Origin: Bacteroidota bacterium
GTDB lineage: Bacteria; Bacteroidota; Rhodothermia; JANXDC01
Assembly (NCBI GenBank): GCA_025059945.1
Contig: JANXDC010000005.1
Span: 62,001-126,000, forward strand
Length of the DNA: 64,000 bases
Reading direction: 5' to 3'
Shown here: positions 35,585-43,588 of the stretch, piece by piece
Layout of the letters: every line of letters starts with the position of its first letter
How positions within the stretch are numbered: the first letter of the stretch is position 1
Made by a program: the position numbers and the translations under genes
The notes under the pieces: model-generated
Seen by the model: the letters and a program-made list of their open reading frames with translations, nothing else
The model's database searches: none
What the model was told of the DNA's origin: nothing

Positions 35585-36730
35585 TTATGCTTCCAGTCCC
35601 CCAGCTATCGGCTGGGCCTGCAGAGCTTGGCCGCGCATAGCCCGCCTTAACCGCAAGCTGAGCGCCATACTGACCAGGAGCGCGTTGCCGTTGCGTTCAA
35701 TAGCCCGCAAAGCGTCTTCGGTGGCCTGGATCATCGCCTCTAGGTCCGCCTCCGGAAGCTTGGCGTGAAAACGCGCGAACACCTCGACCTGATCCGGATA
35801 GTAAAGCCCTTGAGGGTCCGGGTTGTGCCCATATCGCCACAGGTCGCGCAGCCAAAAAAGCAGAACCTGCAGGCGATCCTTGAGCTGCTCGCGATTCAGA
35901 CGCTGGGCTTCTTCCGCATGACGAGCGAGCTCCATCCAGCGGCCCGAGGCCGCGGTCCGCAGCCACGCCAAGACGGCCTCGCGCTCCACACGCCAGGCGG
36001 CTTGGCGCAGCGCGAGGGCCCGCGAAAGGTTGCCCGCCGCGATGCGGGCCAGTGAGATGGCCTCCTCAGGCTCAAGCCCCCGCGCCCGAAGGGCCGCTAC
36101 CACATCCTCCTCCGCAAGGGGATCAAAGCGAACCTTCTGGCAGCGCGATACGATCGTGGGCAACAGCCGATCCGGACGGCTTGTGGTGAGCACAAACAGA
36201 GTCGCCTCCGGGGGTTCCTCCAGGATCTTGAGCAAGGCGTTGGCCGCCTCCTGGCGCAGGGCCTCGGCCGCCAGGAGGAGCACCACCTGATAGCGCCCTT
36301 CATGAGGGCGCAGATATAGGCGGCGACGTAGGGCTTCGATCACGGCCACGCTGTAGAGGACCTGCCGGTTGCGCGCCCGATCCCCTTCGGCCTGACGCTG
36401 GCTGAAATCCAACTCCGCATACGGATCCTCAGCCAGCCGGGCCCGACGCTCTGCGATCTCCTCTTCAGAGGCGTCCGTCGGGGCCGGGAAGAGCACGTGA
36501 ACGTCCGGATGTACCAGAGCGCGCACCTTGCGACAGGCCGTGCACTCATCGCAGGGGTCCGGCTCCCCGCGCCGGCATTGTAGGGCGCGGGCCATAAGCA
36601 AAGCGGCCGGCTCCGTTCCCGCGCCGCTGGGGCCATAAAACAGATAAGCGTGCCCCAAGCGACCGCTGCGTAAGGCCCTGCGCAGCGTCTCAAGCGCCCG
36701 AGATTGCCCGATAAGTTCCTGCCAACCCAT
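35585..36730 (-). CDS. holB: DNA polymerase III delta-prime subunit HolB
   Basis: A 381-residue clamp-loader subunit. The N-terminus MGWQELIGQSRALETLRRAL is canonical. The zinc module CRRGEPDPCDECTACRKV holds four Cys. The P-loop is altered: YGPSGAGTEP has Thr where Lys is expected, consistent with delta-prime being a non-hydrolysing subunit. LLKILEEPPEATLFVL and the SRC motif TIVSRCQKV are present. It opens the holB-ricT-dapF-DUF5103 operon and is divergent from rsmI. Confidence 0.93.
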   Translation of the reverse strand: MGWQELIGQSRALETLRRALRSGRLGHAYLFYGPSGAGTEPAALLMARALQCRRGEPDPCDECTACRKVRALVHPDVHVLFPAPTDASEEEIAERRARLAEDPYAELDFSQRQAEGDRARNRQVLYSVAVIEALRRRLYLRPHEGRYQVVLLLAAEALRQEAANALLKILEEPPEATLFVLTTSRPDRLLPTIVSRCQKVRFDPLAEEDVVAALRARGLEPEEAISLARIAAGNLSRALALRQAAWRVEREAVLAWLRTAASGRWMELARHAEEAQRLNREQLKDRLQVLLFWLRDLWRYGHNPDPQGLYYPDQVEVFARFHAKLPEADLEAMIQATEDALRAIERNGNALLVSMALSLRLRRAMRGQALQAQPIAGGLEA

Positions 36731-36734
36731 AGCC

Positions 36735-36765
36735 TTGCACCGCCGGAGCCGACGCGCTACTTTCG
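36735..36765 (+). promoter_or_regulatory. Promoter of rsmI
   Basis: TTG at 36735-36737 is followed after exactly 20 bases by TACTTTCG (36758-36765), matching TAnnTTyG. The rsmI ATG is 33 bases further on. Confidence 0.55.
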
Positions 36766-36797
36766 CAAACGATGTAAGATAACCACCTCACCCTCCG

Positions 36798-37478
36798 ATG
36801 GCCAACGGCCGGCTTTTCGTCGTTCCGACCCCGATCGGAAACCTGGAGGATTGGACTTTTCGCGCCGTGCGCGTGTTGCGCCAGGAGGTGGAGCTTGCGC
36901 TCTGCGAGGACACGCGCACCAGCCGCGTGCTATTGGAGCATTACGGCATCGCGATACGCTGTGAAAGCTACCACGCGCACAACGAGCACCGAAAAATGCC
37001 GGAGCTCATCCGCCGGCTGGAGGCGGGGGCGCGCATGGCCCTGTTGGTGGACGCGGGCATGCCGGGGATCTCGGACCCGGGGTTTTTGCTCATTCGAGCC
37101 TGCCTGGAGGCGAACGTGCCTGTGGAGGTTCTTCCGGGGCCCACGGCCTTTGTGCCCGCTCTCTTGTTAAGCGGATTGCCCTGTGAGCGATTCGTCTTTG
37201 AGGGCTTTTTGCCCGCCCGAAAGGGCAGACGCAGGCGCCTGGAGGCGTTGCGCCAGGAAGGGCGCACCATCGCCCTATACGAAGCCCCCCATCGCCTGGC
37301 GCGCACCCTGCAGGACCTGGCGCAGGTGCTGGGACCGGATCGACCCGCAGCGCTCATACGGGAGCTCAGCAAACGCTTCGAAGAGGTTCGGCGTGGCACC
37401 CTGGAATCCCTGCTTCGCTCTGTGCAGGCGCAGCCCCCCAGAGGGGAATTTGTGCTCGTGGTGGCCGGCAAAACCTAG
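36798..37478 (+). CDS. rsmI: 16S rRNA (cytidine-1402-2'-O)-methyltransferase RsmI
   Basis: A 226-residue tetrapyrrole-methylase-fold enzyme that adds the 2'-O-methyl group to C1402 of 16S rRNA. The N-terminus LFVVPTPIGNLEDWTFRAV is diagnostic. CEDTRTSRVLLEHYGI, LLVDAGMPGISDPGF and the VLPGPTAFVPALLLSGLP loop follow. It lacks the C-terminal extension of longer RsmI proteins, which is common. It is divergent from holB, and lnt follows 13 bases downstream. Confidence 0.95.
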   Translation: MANGRLFVVPTPIGNLEDWTFRAVRVLRQEVELALCEDTRTSRVLLEHYGIAIRCESYHAHNEHRKMPELIRRLEAGARMALLVDAGMPGISDPGFLLIRACLEANVPVEVLPGPTAFVPALLLSGLPCERFVFEGFLPARKGRRRRLEALRQEGRTIALYEAPHRLARTLQDLAQVLGPDRPAALIRELSKRFEEVRRGTLESLLRSVQAQPPRGEFVLVVAGKT

Positions 37479-37491
37479 GTAGACCGGACCG

Positions 37492-39126
37492 ATGCCTAAG
37501 GCGACGCCCGCCGCAGCCCCCGTCCTCCGCATCGAGAGCCCCGTGTCCTTTGTGGATCGGCATCCGATGCTGGCCGGTCTTTTTGGGGGGCTGCTGCTGG
37601 GGTTGGCCTTCCCGCCGATCTCTTGGGCGCCTCTGGCCTGGGTCGGGCTGATACCCTTTTTCCGGATCGCAGAGACGGCCCCCTCGGCTTTTCGGGCGGC
37701 AGCCCGCGCATGGCCAGGGCTTCTGCTCTGGAATGTGCTTGTTACGTACTGGCTGCTGTTTAACGTGGTCCCGGCCGGGGCTTGGAGCGCGGCGGCCGTC
37801 TTTCCGGCCCATGCAGCCGTGCAGAGCCTGTGCGTGGGCCTGGCGAACTGGGTCCGGCGCCGCTCCGAGAGGGTCTGGTTGGGGCGCTCGATCCTGCTCG
37901 CCTCCTGGATCGGCCTGGAGTGGCTGCACTTTCGCTGGGAGCTTCGCTTCCCCTGGCTGGTGCTGGGCAACAGCCTGGCCGACTGGCCTCTGCTGGCGCA
38001 ATTTGTGGACCTGACCGGGGTGCTCGGGGCCTCGGCCTGGATAGGAGCCTGGAATCTTTGGGCTTATCATGGGCTACACGGCCGACGCGACTTCCGCTGG
38101 GCCCTGCTGGGGTGGCTTTTGTTCGTGCTGCCTGTAAGCTATGGGGCTGTGCGCATGGGTCAGTGGGAGCGGGCGCCGCGCACAAATCCGTTCGGGGTCG
38201 TACAGCCCAACGTGGATCCGGGGGAGAAGTTCAGCACCCTCGGACCCCAGGAACAGCTAAAGCGGCTTCTGCAGGCCAGCTGGGGCCTGCTTCCGAAGCG
38301 GCCGCTGTTGATCGTGTGGCCCGAGACGGCCATCCCGGAACCGATCTGGGAACACCAACCCTCGGACCTGCTCGATTCCGTACAGGCCTGGGTGGACCGA
38401 CACGGCGTGCCCGTGCTGACCGGGTACGTCTCGGTGCGGTTCTATCCAGACCCCGATCAAGCCCCCCGATCGGCGCGGCGCGCGGCCGACGGCAGGCCCT
38501 TTGACGCCTTCAACTCGGCGGCCCTTTTCGAGCCGGGCCGCCCCCGACAGCGCTACGACAAAATACAGCTGGTGCCCTTCGCGGAACGCGTGCCGTTTTT
38601 GGATCAGCTGCCCATTTTGGCCGCCCTCACGGTCGATCTAGGCGGCGTAAGCAGCTACGGGGTGGGGAGGCGAACGGAACCGTTTACGCTGTCGAACGGG
38701 CTACGACTGGCCCCGCTGATTTGCTACGAGTCTGTCTTCGACCCCTTTATCCGGCGCTTCGTCCGCCAAGGGGCGCAGCTGCTTGTGGTCATCACCAACG
38801 ACGGATGGTGGGGCGACACGGGCGGCTATCGCCAACACTTCGCCTACGCGCGGCTGCGGGCCATCGCCTTCCGTCGGGCCGTGGTGCGGGCGGCCAACAC
38901 GGGGATCAGCGGCTTTATCCTGCCCTCGGGACGCGTGCTAGCGCGCACGGCTTGGTGGAAGCCCGAAGCGCGCCTGGCCGCCGTGCCGCTGGTGCGCCAC
39001 CAGAGCCTGTACGCCCATCTCGGAGACTGGCCCGGCACGTTAGCCTTGACCTGGCTGGGCCTGGGGCTGGCCTATGCCCTGTGGTCGCGCAGAAGCTTTC
39101 CCCCCTTCGGCCGAAGCCTGACTTGA
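37492..39126 (+). CDS. lnt: Apolipoprotein N-acyltransferase Lnt
   Basis: A 544-residue inner-membrane enzyme that adds the third acyl chain to lipoproteins. About six N-terminal helices precede a periplasmic nitrilase-like domain, and a last helix lies near residues 511-531. The catalytic triad is intact: Glu in VWPETAIPEP near residue 280, Lys in RYDKIQLVPF near 356 and Cys in LICYESVFD near 410. This fits the lipoproteins encoded in the window. Its final 87 bases overlap the 3' end of thiI on the other strand. Confidence 0.95.
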   Translation: MPKATPAAAPVLRIESPVSFVDRHPMLAGLFGGLLLGLAFPPISWAPLAWVGLIPFFRIAETAPSAFRAAARAWPGLLLWNVLVTYWLLFNVVPAGAWSAAAVFPAHAAVQSLCVGLANWVRRRSERVWLGRSILLASWIGLEWLHFRWELRFPWLVLGNSLADWPLLAQFVDLTGVLGASAWIGAWNLWAYHGLHGRRDFRWALLGWLLFVLPVSYGAVRMGQWERAPRTNPFGVVQPNVDPGEKFSTLGPQEQLKRLLQASWGLLPKRPLLIVWPETAIPEPIWEHQPSDLLDSVQAWVDRHGVPVLTGYVSVRFYPDPDQAPRSARRAADGRPFDAFNSAALFEPGRPRQRYDKIQLVPFAERVPFLDQLPILAALTVDLGGVSSYGVGRRTEPFTLSNGLRLAPLICYESVFDPFIRRFVRQGAQLLVVITNDGWWGDTGGYRQHFAYARLRAIAFRRAVVRAANTGISGFILPSGRVLARTAWWKPEARLAAVPLVRHQSLYAHLGDWPGTLALTWLGLGLAYALWSRRSFPPFGRSLT

Positions 39127-40329
39127 CTGCGTTCCGTCCTCGGGCAAGCGCCAAAAGACAACACTTCGCAGCGTGCGGCCGATCATCTCCTCCAGCGGAA
39201 GCCGGGCCTCGGCTTCGTGAACCCGCTCCAGGCGGGGGCGCGTATCCGGACGGCGCGCGATTAGCGAGCAGCAGTCCTTGTAAGGCTGCACGGCCCACCG
39301 GTAGGTGCCGATTTGCTGAGCTAAGGCGATGATATCCGGCTTGTTGTAGGTGAGCAGGGGCCGGAAAACCGGTAACTCCGCCGCCTCCTCCAGGGCGATC
39401 AGGCTTTCGAGGGTCTGGGAGGCGACCTGCCCCAGGTTATCGCCGGTGGCCAGGGCGCGATAGCCGTGCGCGCGGGCAAGACGGGAGGCCACGCGCACCA
39501 TGAAACGGCGAAAGAGGACGAGCTCCAGATCCGGAGGGACCGGATGAGCAAGCAGCGCGAGCTGAAAGACGTGATAGGGCACCGCAAACAAGCGCGCCCG
39601 CAGCCCTTGGTCCCGCACCAATTGGGCAATCATCTGGGGGATTTTGCTTGTGCGCACCGGTTCGGCCGAAGGGAAAGCGTGAAAATGCACGAAATCGACC
39701 GTGCATCCACGGCGCATAAGCAGCCAACCGACGACGGAGGAATCGATTCCGCCGGAGAAAAGCACAAGCACCCGACCTGTAACCCCGACCGGAAGGCCGC
39801 CCGGACCCCGCCACTTGGGGCCGAGCAAGTAAACCGCGTGGGGCTGCACGCGGAAGCGGATCTCCAGATCCGGCTGGGAAAGCCGAACCGGCGCCCCCGC
39901 GACCTCGACCAGCCGCCGTCCAATCAGGCGCTCTAGCTCCCGAGAGCTCAACGGGAAGCCCTTGTCTGAACGGTGCACCCGCACCGCTATCGCGGGCCGA
40001 TCGGCCCCCGATAGGGTGTGATACAGCGCCAGGGCCGCTTCCACCATGGCCTCCGCGCTTCGGGGCAAAAGACGCACCGGAACCGCATAGGCGACCCCGA
40101 AGACGCGGCTTGTGCGTTGCAAGGCCTCATCCAGGTGATCTGGGCGGAGGGGGATGAAAAGATGATCAAGACGATCTTGGACCGTCAGATCCTGATCGGC
40201 CAAAACGGCTTGCAGGCGCTCCAGCAGACGACGGCGAAAAAAGCGCCGGTTTTGGCCCTTTAGGGCGATTTCATGATAGTGAACGGCTAGGCCGTCCCAG
40301 ACGAGCTTGCGCCAACAATCTTGCTTCAT
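39040..40329 (-). CDS. thiI: tRNA 4-thiouridine synthetase ThiI
   Basis: A 429-residue enzyme that makes 4-thiouridine at tRNA position 8 and can supply sulfur for thiamine. The order is an N-terminal ferredoxin-like part, a THUMP domain and a PP-loop ATPase with LVLFSGGIDSSVVGWLL near residues 185-201. The active Cys is in QPYKDCCSL. There is no rhodanese domain, so sulfur transfer needs a partner. The ATG at 40329 overlaps the stop of the oxidoreductase. The last 45 or so residues form a polar, low-complexity tail encoded antisense to the end of lnt. Confidence 0.93.
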   Translation of the reverse strand: MKQDCWRKLVWDGLAVHYHEIALKGQNRRFFRRRLLERLQAVLADQDLTVQDRLDHLFIPLRPDHLDEALQRTSRVFGVAYAVPVRLLPRSAEAMVEAALALYHTLSGADRPAIAVRVHRSDKGFPLSSRELERLIGRRLVEVAGAPVRLSQPDLEIRFRVQPHAVYLLGPKWRGPGGLPVGVTGRVLVLFSGGIDSSVVGWLLMRRGCTVDFVHFHAFPSAEPVRTSKIPQMIAQLVRDQGLRARLFAVPYHVFQLALLAHPVPPDLELVLFRRFMVRVASRLARAHGYRALATGDNLGQVASQTLESLIALEEAAELPVFRPLLTYNKPDIIALAQQIGTYRWAVQPYKDCCSLIARRPDTRPRLERVHEAEARLPLEEMIGRTLRSVVFWRLPEDGTQSSQASAEGGKASARPQGIGQPQAQPGQG

Positions 40330-41291
40330 TCCGGCACCAAGACGATTTTGCCCCGTGCGCCCGGCTCCAGAACGACCCGATGCGCGCGCGGGGCCTCCGC
40401 AAGCGGCCACTGCGCGCGCACCAGCGGGTTTAAAACCCCCGCTTGAAGCCCCGCCTGAATCGCCGCGTGGATCTGCCGGCGCTCCTCAGGGGGGGTGTAG
40501 AACAGCATAAAGCCCATTAGGACGGCCTCGCGGTTCATCAGCTGCCGAGGGGTGATCGCAATCGTACCCCGACTTCCGACGATGATTAAGCGGCCGCCGC
40601 GAGCGAGCAAACCCAGGTCGCGCTCCAGGTTTTCGTTGGCCAGCATCTCCACGATCAAATCCACGCCTCGCCCTTCGGTCCACGCCAGGATCTGATCCTC
40701 GTAGCCGGGAGCGCGGTGATTGAAGGCGGCCTCCGCTCCGCGGGAGCGGATGAGCTCCATCCCCTCCGCCGTGCCCGCGGTGCCCAGCACGCGCGCGCCC
40801 CAGAGCCGGGCCCACTCCAGACAGGCCAGCCCGACCGAGCCGCTGGCCCCGTGTACGAGCACAAGCTCCCCGGGCTTTAGACGTCCTTTCTGAAACAGCG
40901 CCCTGTAAGCTGTGGCGTACGGAATGCCCAGCGCCGCCCCTTGGGCAAAGGAAAGCCGATCCGGCAAGGGGAAGACCTGATCGGCCTCGCAGAGCGCGTA
41001 TTGCGCGTAGGTGCCCGTGATCGAGCCCGCTACGTAGACGCGATCGCCCGTGCGCAGCCCCTTTACGCCCTCGCCCACCGCGTCCACCACGCCGGCTCCA
41101 TCATGCCCGGGGGTGTAGGGCAGCTCAGGCAGCCGACCGTAGACGCCAGAACGGATGTAGGCGTCTACGGGATTGACCCCGGCTGCGTAAATGCGCACCC
41201 GCACCTGACCCGGAGCGGGCTCCGGCGTGGGCACCTCCTCTAGGCGCATCACCTCCGGATCGCCAAAAGCGCGCACGCGTATGGCTTGCAT
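40326..41291 (-). CDS. Quinone oxidoreductase-like (zinc-free MDR) dehydrogenase
   Basis: A 321-residue medium-chain reductase of the zeta-crystallin/quinone oxidoreductase type. The N-terminus MQAIRVRAFGDPEVMRLEEV and GVNPVDAYIRSG are typical. The nucleotide-binding loop is LVHGASGSVGLACLEWA near residues 143-159. Cys and His ligands of zinc alcohol dehydrogenases are missing, so it is a zinc-free member that probably uses NADPH. Its physiological substrate is unknown. It overlaps thiI by four bases. Confidence 0.9.
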   Translation of the reverse strand: MQAIRVRAFGDPEVMRLEEVPTPEPAPGQVRVRIYAAGVNPVDAYIRSGVYGRLPELPYTPGHDGAGVVDAVGEGVKGLRTGDRVYVAGSITGTYAQYALCEADQVFPLPDRLSFAQGAALGIPYATAYRALFQKGRLKPGELVLVHGASGSVGLACLEWARLWGARVLGTAGTAEGMELIRSRGAEAAFNHRAPGYEDQILAWTEGRGVDLIVEMLANENLERDLGLLARGGRLIIVGSRGTIAITPRQLMNREAVLMGFMLFYTPPEERRQIHAAIQAGLQAGVLNPLVRAQWPLAEAPRAHRVVLEPGARGKIVLVPE

Positions 41292-41330
41292 AGCAGGTGC
41301 GAAAGCCGGTTACCGCCCCAAAAGGTGTCG

Positions 41331-41729
41331 CTATAATTCACGCTCCACGAACGCACTCCAGGGACAGAAGCGCCGAACCGTGCCCAGCCAGTAGGGGAGA
41401 TTGGCCTCCACGTGCGAGGGCAGCCCATCACAGAGCTCTATGGCAACCTCGGCAAAGACCACGGTCTGGGGATCTAGGTGCCAGGACCAACGCCGTCCCG
41501 TCTGGGGATCTCGGTTGAAGCCGCCGTCTCCGGCCCTAAGCTCCCCGCTGATGATCCGCTGGCTTAAGCGTCCAGCCAGAATCTGCCGGGCTGTTTCGAT
41601 CTGATCCGGGCTCATGATGCGGACCACAAAACGCTCCTGCCCTACACGCACCACGAACTCGGCGGCCCCTTGCTCGTGTCCGCATCCCAGAAGCGCGATC
41701 AACCCAATTCCAATGCAAAAAGCCCTCAT
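41331..41729 (-). CDS. BP74-like domain lipoprotein
   Basis: A 132-residue lipoprotein: the signal peptide ends in LIALLGC (Cys 16). The mature part reads FVVRIMSPDQIETARQIL, then WSWHLDPQTVVFAEVAIELC and VRRFCPWSAFVERE. This layout (WS-hLDP, AiElCDg, CPW) matches the BP74 N-terminal domain known from Dictyostelium-type secreted proteins and found in some bacteria. I recall no enzymatic role. It lies 17 bases after a large hypothetical gene and 39 bases before the oxidoreductase. Confidence 0.55.
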   Translation of the reverse strand: MRAFCIGIGLIALLGCGHEQGAAEFVVRVGQERFVVRIMSPDQIETARQILAGRLSQRIISGELRAGDGGFNRDPQTGRRWSWHLDPQTVVFAEVAIELCDGLPSHVEANLPYWLGTVRRFCPWSAFVEREL

Positions 41730-41746
41730 AGGCGATCCGGTGTCCC

Positions 41747-43189
41747 CTAGGCGCGGCCCCGCCGCACAAACCAGTCTTGTAGCAGGTCGATTAGCTCCAC
41801 TGTAGCCGGCGCGTAGGGGTCCACGTCGTAGAGCTCAAAGAGTTGCTCATCAAGAAATCGGCTGCACGCTTTCCAGTCCGCAAACTGACGCACGCTGTGC
41901 AAGAGCGCCTCCAGAGCCCCTTCTTGGCCCCGAAAGATCTCCCGCACAAAGCGGGATCGCTGTTCAGGGCTGAGCACGAGCTCCGGTTCCCGATCTCCGG
42001 GATCTGTGCGGAAACGCCTCCAGAGCGGATCCGAGCGGCCCTGAATCCGACGAGACGGCTCAGATCGGCGGCTTAGAAAAACCTTCCACAGGGGCGTGGG
42101 CCCGGCCGGCTCCTCGTGTACGTCGGACCGCCGGGGAGCAGCGGAAGTATCCTCCTCGGGCGGCTCCACCAATGGTCTTTCCGGACTCGCCGGTGACGTC
42201 CCCGGCTCGCCCTCTGAGGACGCTTCATTGGCCGTACCTCCCAGGGACTCCTGCGCAGCAGAGAGGGCTTCCGCCTCCCAGAGCCGTAGCCGTTCGTAAA
42301 AGTGCTCCCGGGGGGCTAGGTCCTCAGCCTCCGCTTGAGTGGACTCGGAGGACGCTAGGGGCTCCGAATCCGGGGGGCCTGCAGATCTTTCGCTTGCGAA
42401 GGTCGCGCTGAGATCAGGTGCCCACACGCGGGGGAGTGATGCCGAGGTTTCCTCCGGCGTATGCGAAACCCGGAGCGCGGCCTCTAGCTCCTCGGGGCTA
42501 CGAATGCGAGCCCAGCTGGAAAACCGAGCCGCCTCTTGAGGGCGCTCTTTGCGGGCGAAATACGAAGACAGGGCCTCGCCGGGAACGCCCTCTGGAAAAC
42601 AGGCAAACCACGGGCTTAAGAGCTCTCGCCATCCTTTGGGATCTAGGTCCTCGCAGAAAAGCCGATCCAGCCGTCGCAGAGCTCGCGCTACCTCATCGCG
42701 CTCCGGGTGCGTCCAGCCGCGTTGGCGCGCATAAACCTCAAAGAGCTCCAGCAGATACGGATAAGCCGCAAAGTAGCGCATGCGAAACAGGACCCGGTCC
42801 AACTCCTGCGCCCCGGAGCCATGGGGGAAGGCGAAGTCCACGAGCGCCGATACGGGCTCCAACAGGTGCCAGATAATCGCCCGAGCAGCCTTTTGGATAA
42901 GATCAGCCCGATGATCCATAGGAAGGCGGGCGGTTCGGTACACGGCCCGCCAAAAGGCAGCCGAAGCCCCCTGTACTGCGGGGTCGTCGAAGTCAAACCA
43001 GGGGTTTGCCAGATGCGCCCGGGCTTCTTCAAGGGCCTCCACAAAGGCCTGGCGCAAAAAGGCCAATACTGGTACGGGCCAGCCCAGCGCCTCTAGTTCC
43101 GCTAAACGCACTGAGGCGGATCCGGCCGGCAACATCCGGAGCAGACGCTGAGCGAGCCGATCGGCAAGCGCTTCCGTAAGCTGCGTCAT
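41747..43189 (-). CDS. Hypothetical protein, two conserved ends and a disordered middle
   Basis: A 480-residue protein that I do not recognise. The N-terminal 200 residues are helical and look folded (LGWPVPVLAFLRQAFVEALE, PWFACFPEGVP). Residues about 240-390 are low complexity, rich in Glu, Ser, Pro and Ala. The last 85 residues are again well ordered (LLHSVRQFADWKACSRFLDE and ELIDLLQDWFVRRGRA). No signal peptide or membrane helix is visible, so it is probably cytoplasmic. Two globular ends joined by a linker suggest a scaffold or adaptor, which is inference. It is followed by the BP74-like lipoprotein gene. Confidence 0.6.
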   Translation of the reverse strand: MTQLTEALADRLAQRLLRMLPAGSASVRLAELEALGWPVPVLAFLRQAFVEALEEARAHLANPWFDFDDPAVQGASAAFWRAVYRTARLPMDHRADLIQKAARAIIWHLLEPVSALVDFAFPHGSGAQELDRVLFRMRYFAAYPYLLELFEVYARQRGWTHPERDEVARALRRLDRLFCEDLDPKGWRELLSPWFACFPEGVPGEALSSYFARKERPQEAARFSSWARIRSPEELEAALRVSHTPEETSASLPRVWAPDLSATFASERSAGPPDSEPLASSESTQAEAEDLAPREHFYERLRLWEAEALSAAQESLGGTANEASSEGEPGTSPASPERPLVEPPEEDTSAAPRRSDVHEEPAGPTPLWKVFLSRRSEPSRRIQGRSDPLWRRFRTDPGDREPELVLSPEQRSRFVREIFRGQEGALEALLHSVRQFADWKACSRFLDEQLFELYDVDPYAPATVELIDLLQDWFVRRGRA

Positions 43190-43270
43190 CGTCTATCCAA
43201 CGTCGCCGCGGCAATATACGCCGAAAGGCGGCCTCATGAAAGGTGCGCATCCAGGGGAGGCCATAGGCTC

Positions 43271-43301
43271 TTGCGCTTGCGAGCGAAGCGCCGTATTTTA
43301 T
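43271..43301 (+). promoter_or_regulatory. Promoter of tRNA-Arg
   Basis: TTG at 43271-43273 is followed after 20 bases by TATTTTAT (43294-43301). The tRNA starts 12 bases later. The -7 element has two mismatches to TAnnTTTG. Confidence 0.4.
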
Positions 43302-43312
43302 TTGGCGCTTGT

Positions 43313-43387
43313 GCCCTCGTAGCTCAGCCTGGATAGAGCGTCTGCCTCCGGAGCAGAAGGTCGCAGGTTCGAATCCTGCCGAGGGTA
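43313..43387 (+). tRNA. tRNA-Arg (anticodon CCG)
   Basis: The acceptor GCCCTCG (43313-43319) pairs with CGAGGGT (43380-43386), with a G-U pair at position 1-72 and discriminator A. The anticodon stem TCTGC/GCAGA encloses CTCCGGA, so the anticodon is CCG (43348-43350). D-arm and T-arm (CAGGTTCGAATCCTG) are standard. CCA is not encoded. Confidence 0.95.
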
Positions 43388-43394
43388 CGTTGAG

Positions 43395-43419
43395 GCCCGG
43401 ATGAAATCCGGGCTTTTTT
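43395..43419 (+). terminator. Rho-independent terminator after tRNA-Arg
   Basis: GCCCGGAT (43395-43402) pairs perfectly with ATCCGGGC (43406-43413) around a GAA loop, followed by six T. It separates tRNA-Arg from the promoter of tRNA-Leu. Confidence 0.9.
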
Positions 43420-43420
43420 G

Positions 43421-43451
43421 TTGCCCCGCCTGATGGGCGAGGTTATCTTTG
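43421..43451 (+). promoter_or_regulatory. Promoter of tRNA-Leu
   Basis: TTG (43421-43423), 20 bases, then TATCTTTG (43444-43451): an exact Bacteroidota TAnnTTTG element 13 bases before the tRNA. Confidence 0.65.
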
Positions 43452-43464
43452 TAGAGTCCTTTTT

Positions 43465-43552
43465 GCCCGGGTGGCGGAATCGGCAGACGCGCTTGACTCA
43501 AAATCAAGTGGCCCTCGAGGCCGTGTGGGTTCGAGTCCCACCCCGGGTACCA
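43465..43552 (+). tRNA. tRNA-Leu (anticodon CAA), CCA encoded
   Basis: The acceptor GCCCGGG (43465-43471) pairs with CCCGGGT (43542-43548), then discriminator A and a genome-encoded CCA (43550-43552). The anticodon stem CTTGA/TCAAG encloses CTCAAAA, so the anticodon is CAA (43499-43501). A long variable arm (GGCCCTCGAGGCC) shows a class II tRNA. The T-arm is GGGTTCGAGTCCC. Confidence 0.95.
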
Positions 43553-43588
43553 TCGAGCTCCTCTGAAGAGTCTTCAGGAAAGCGCCTC

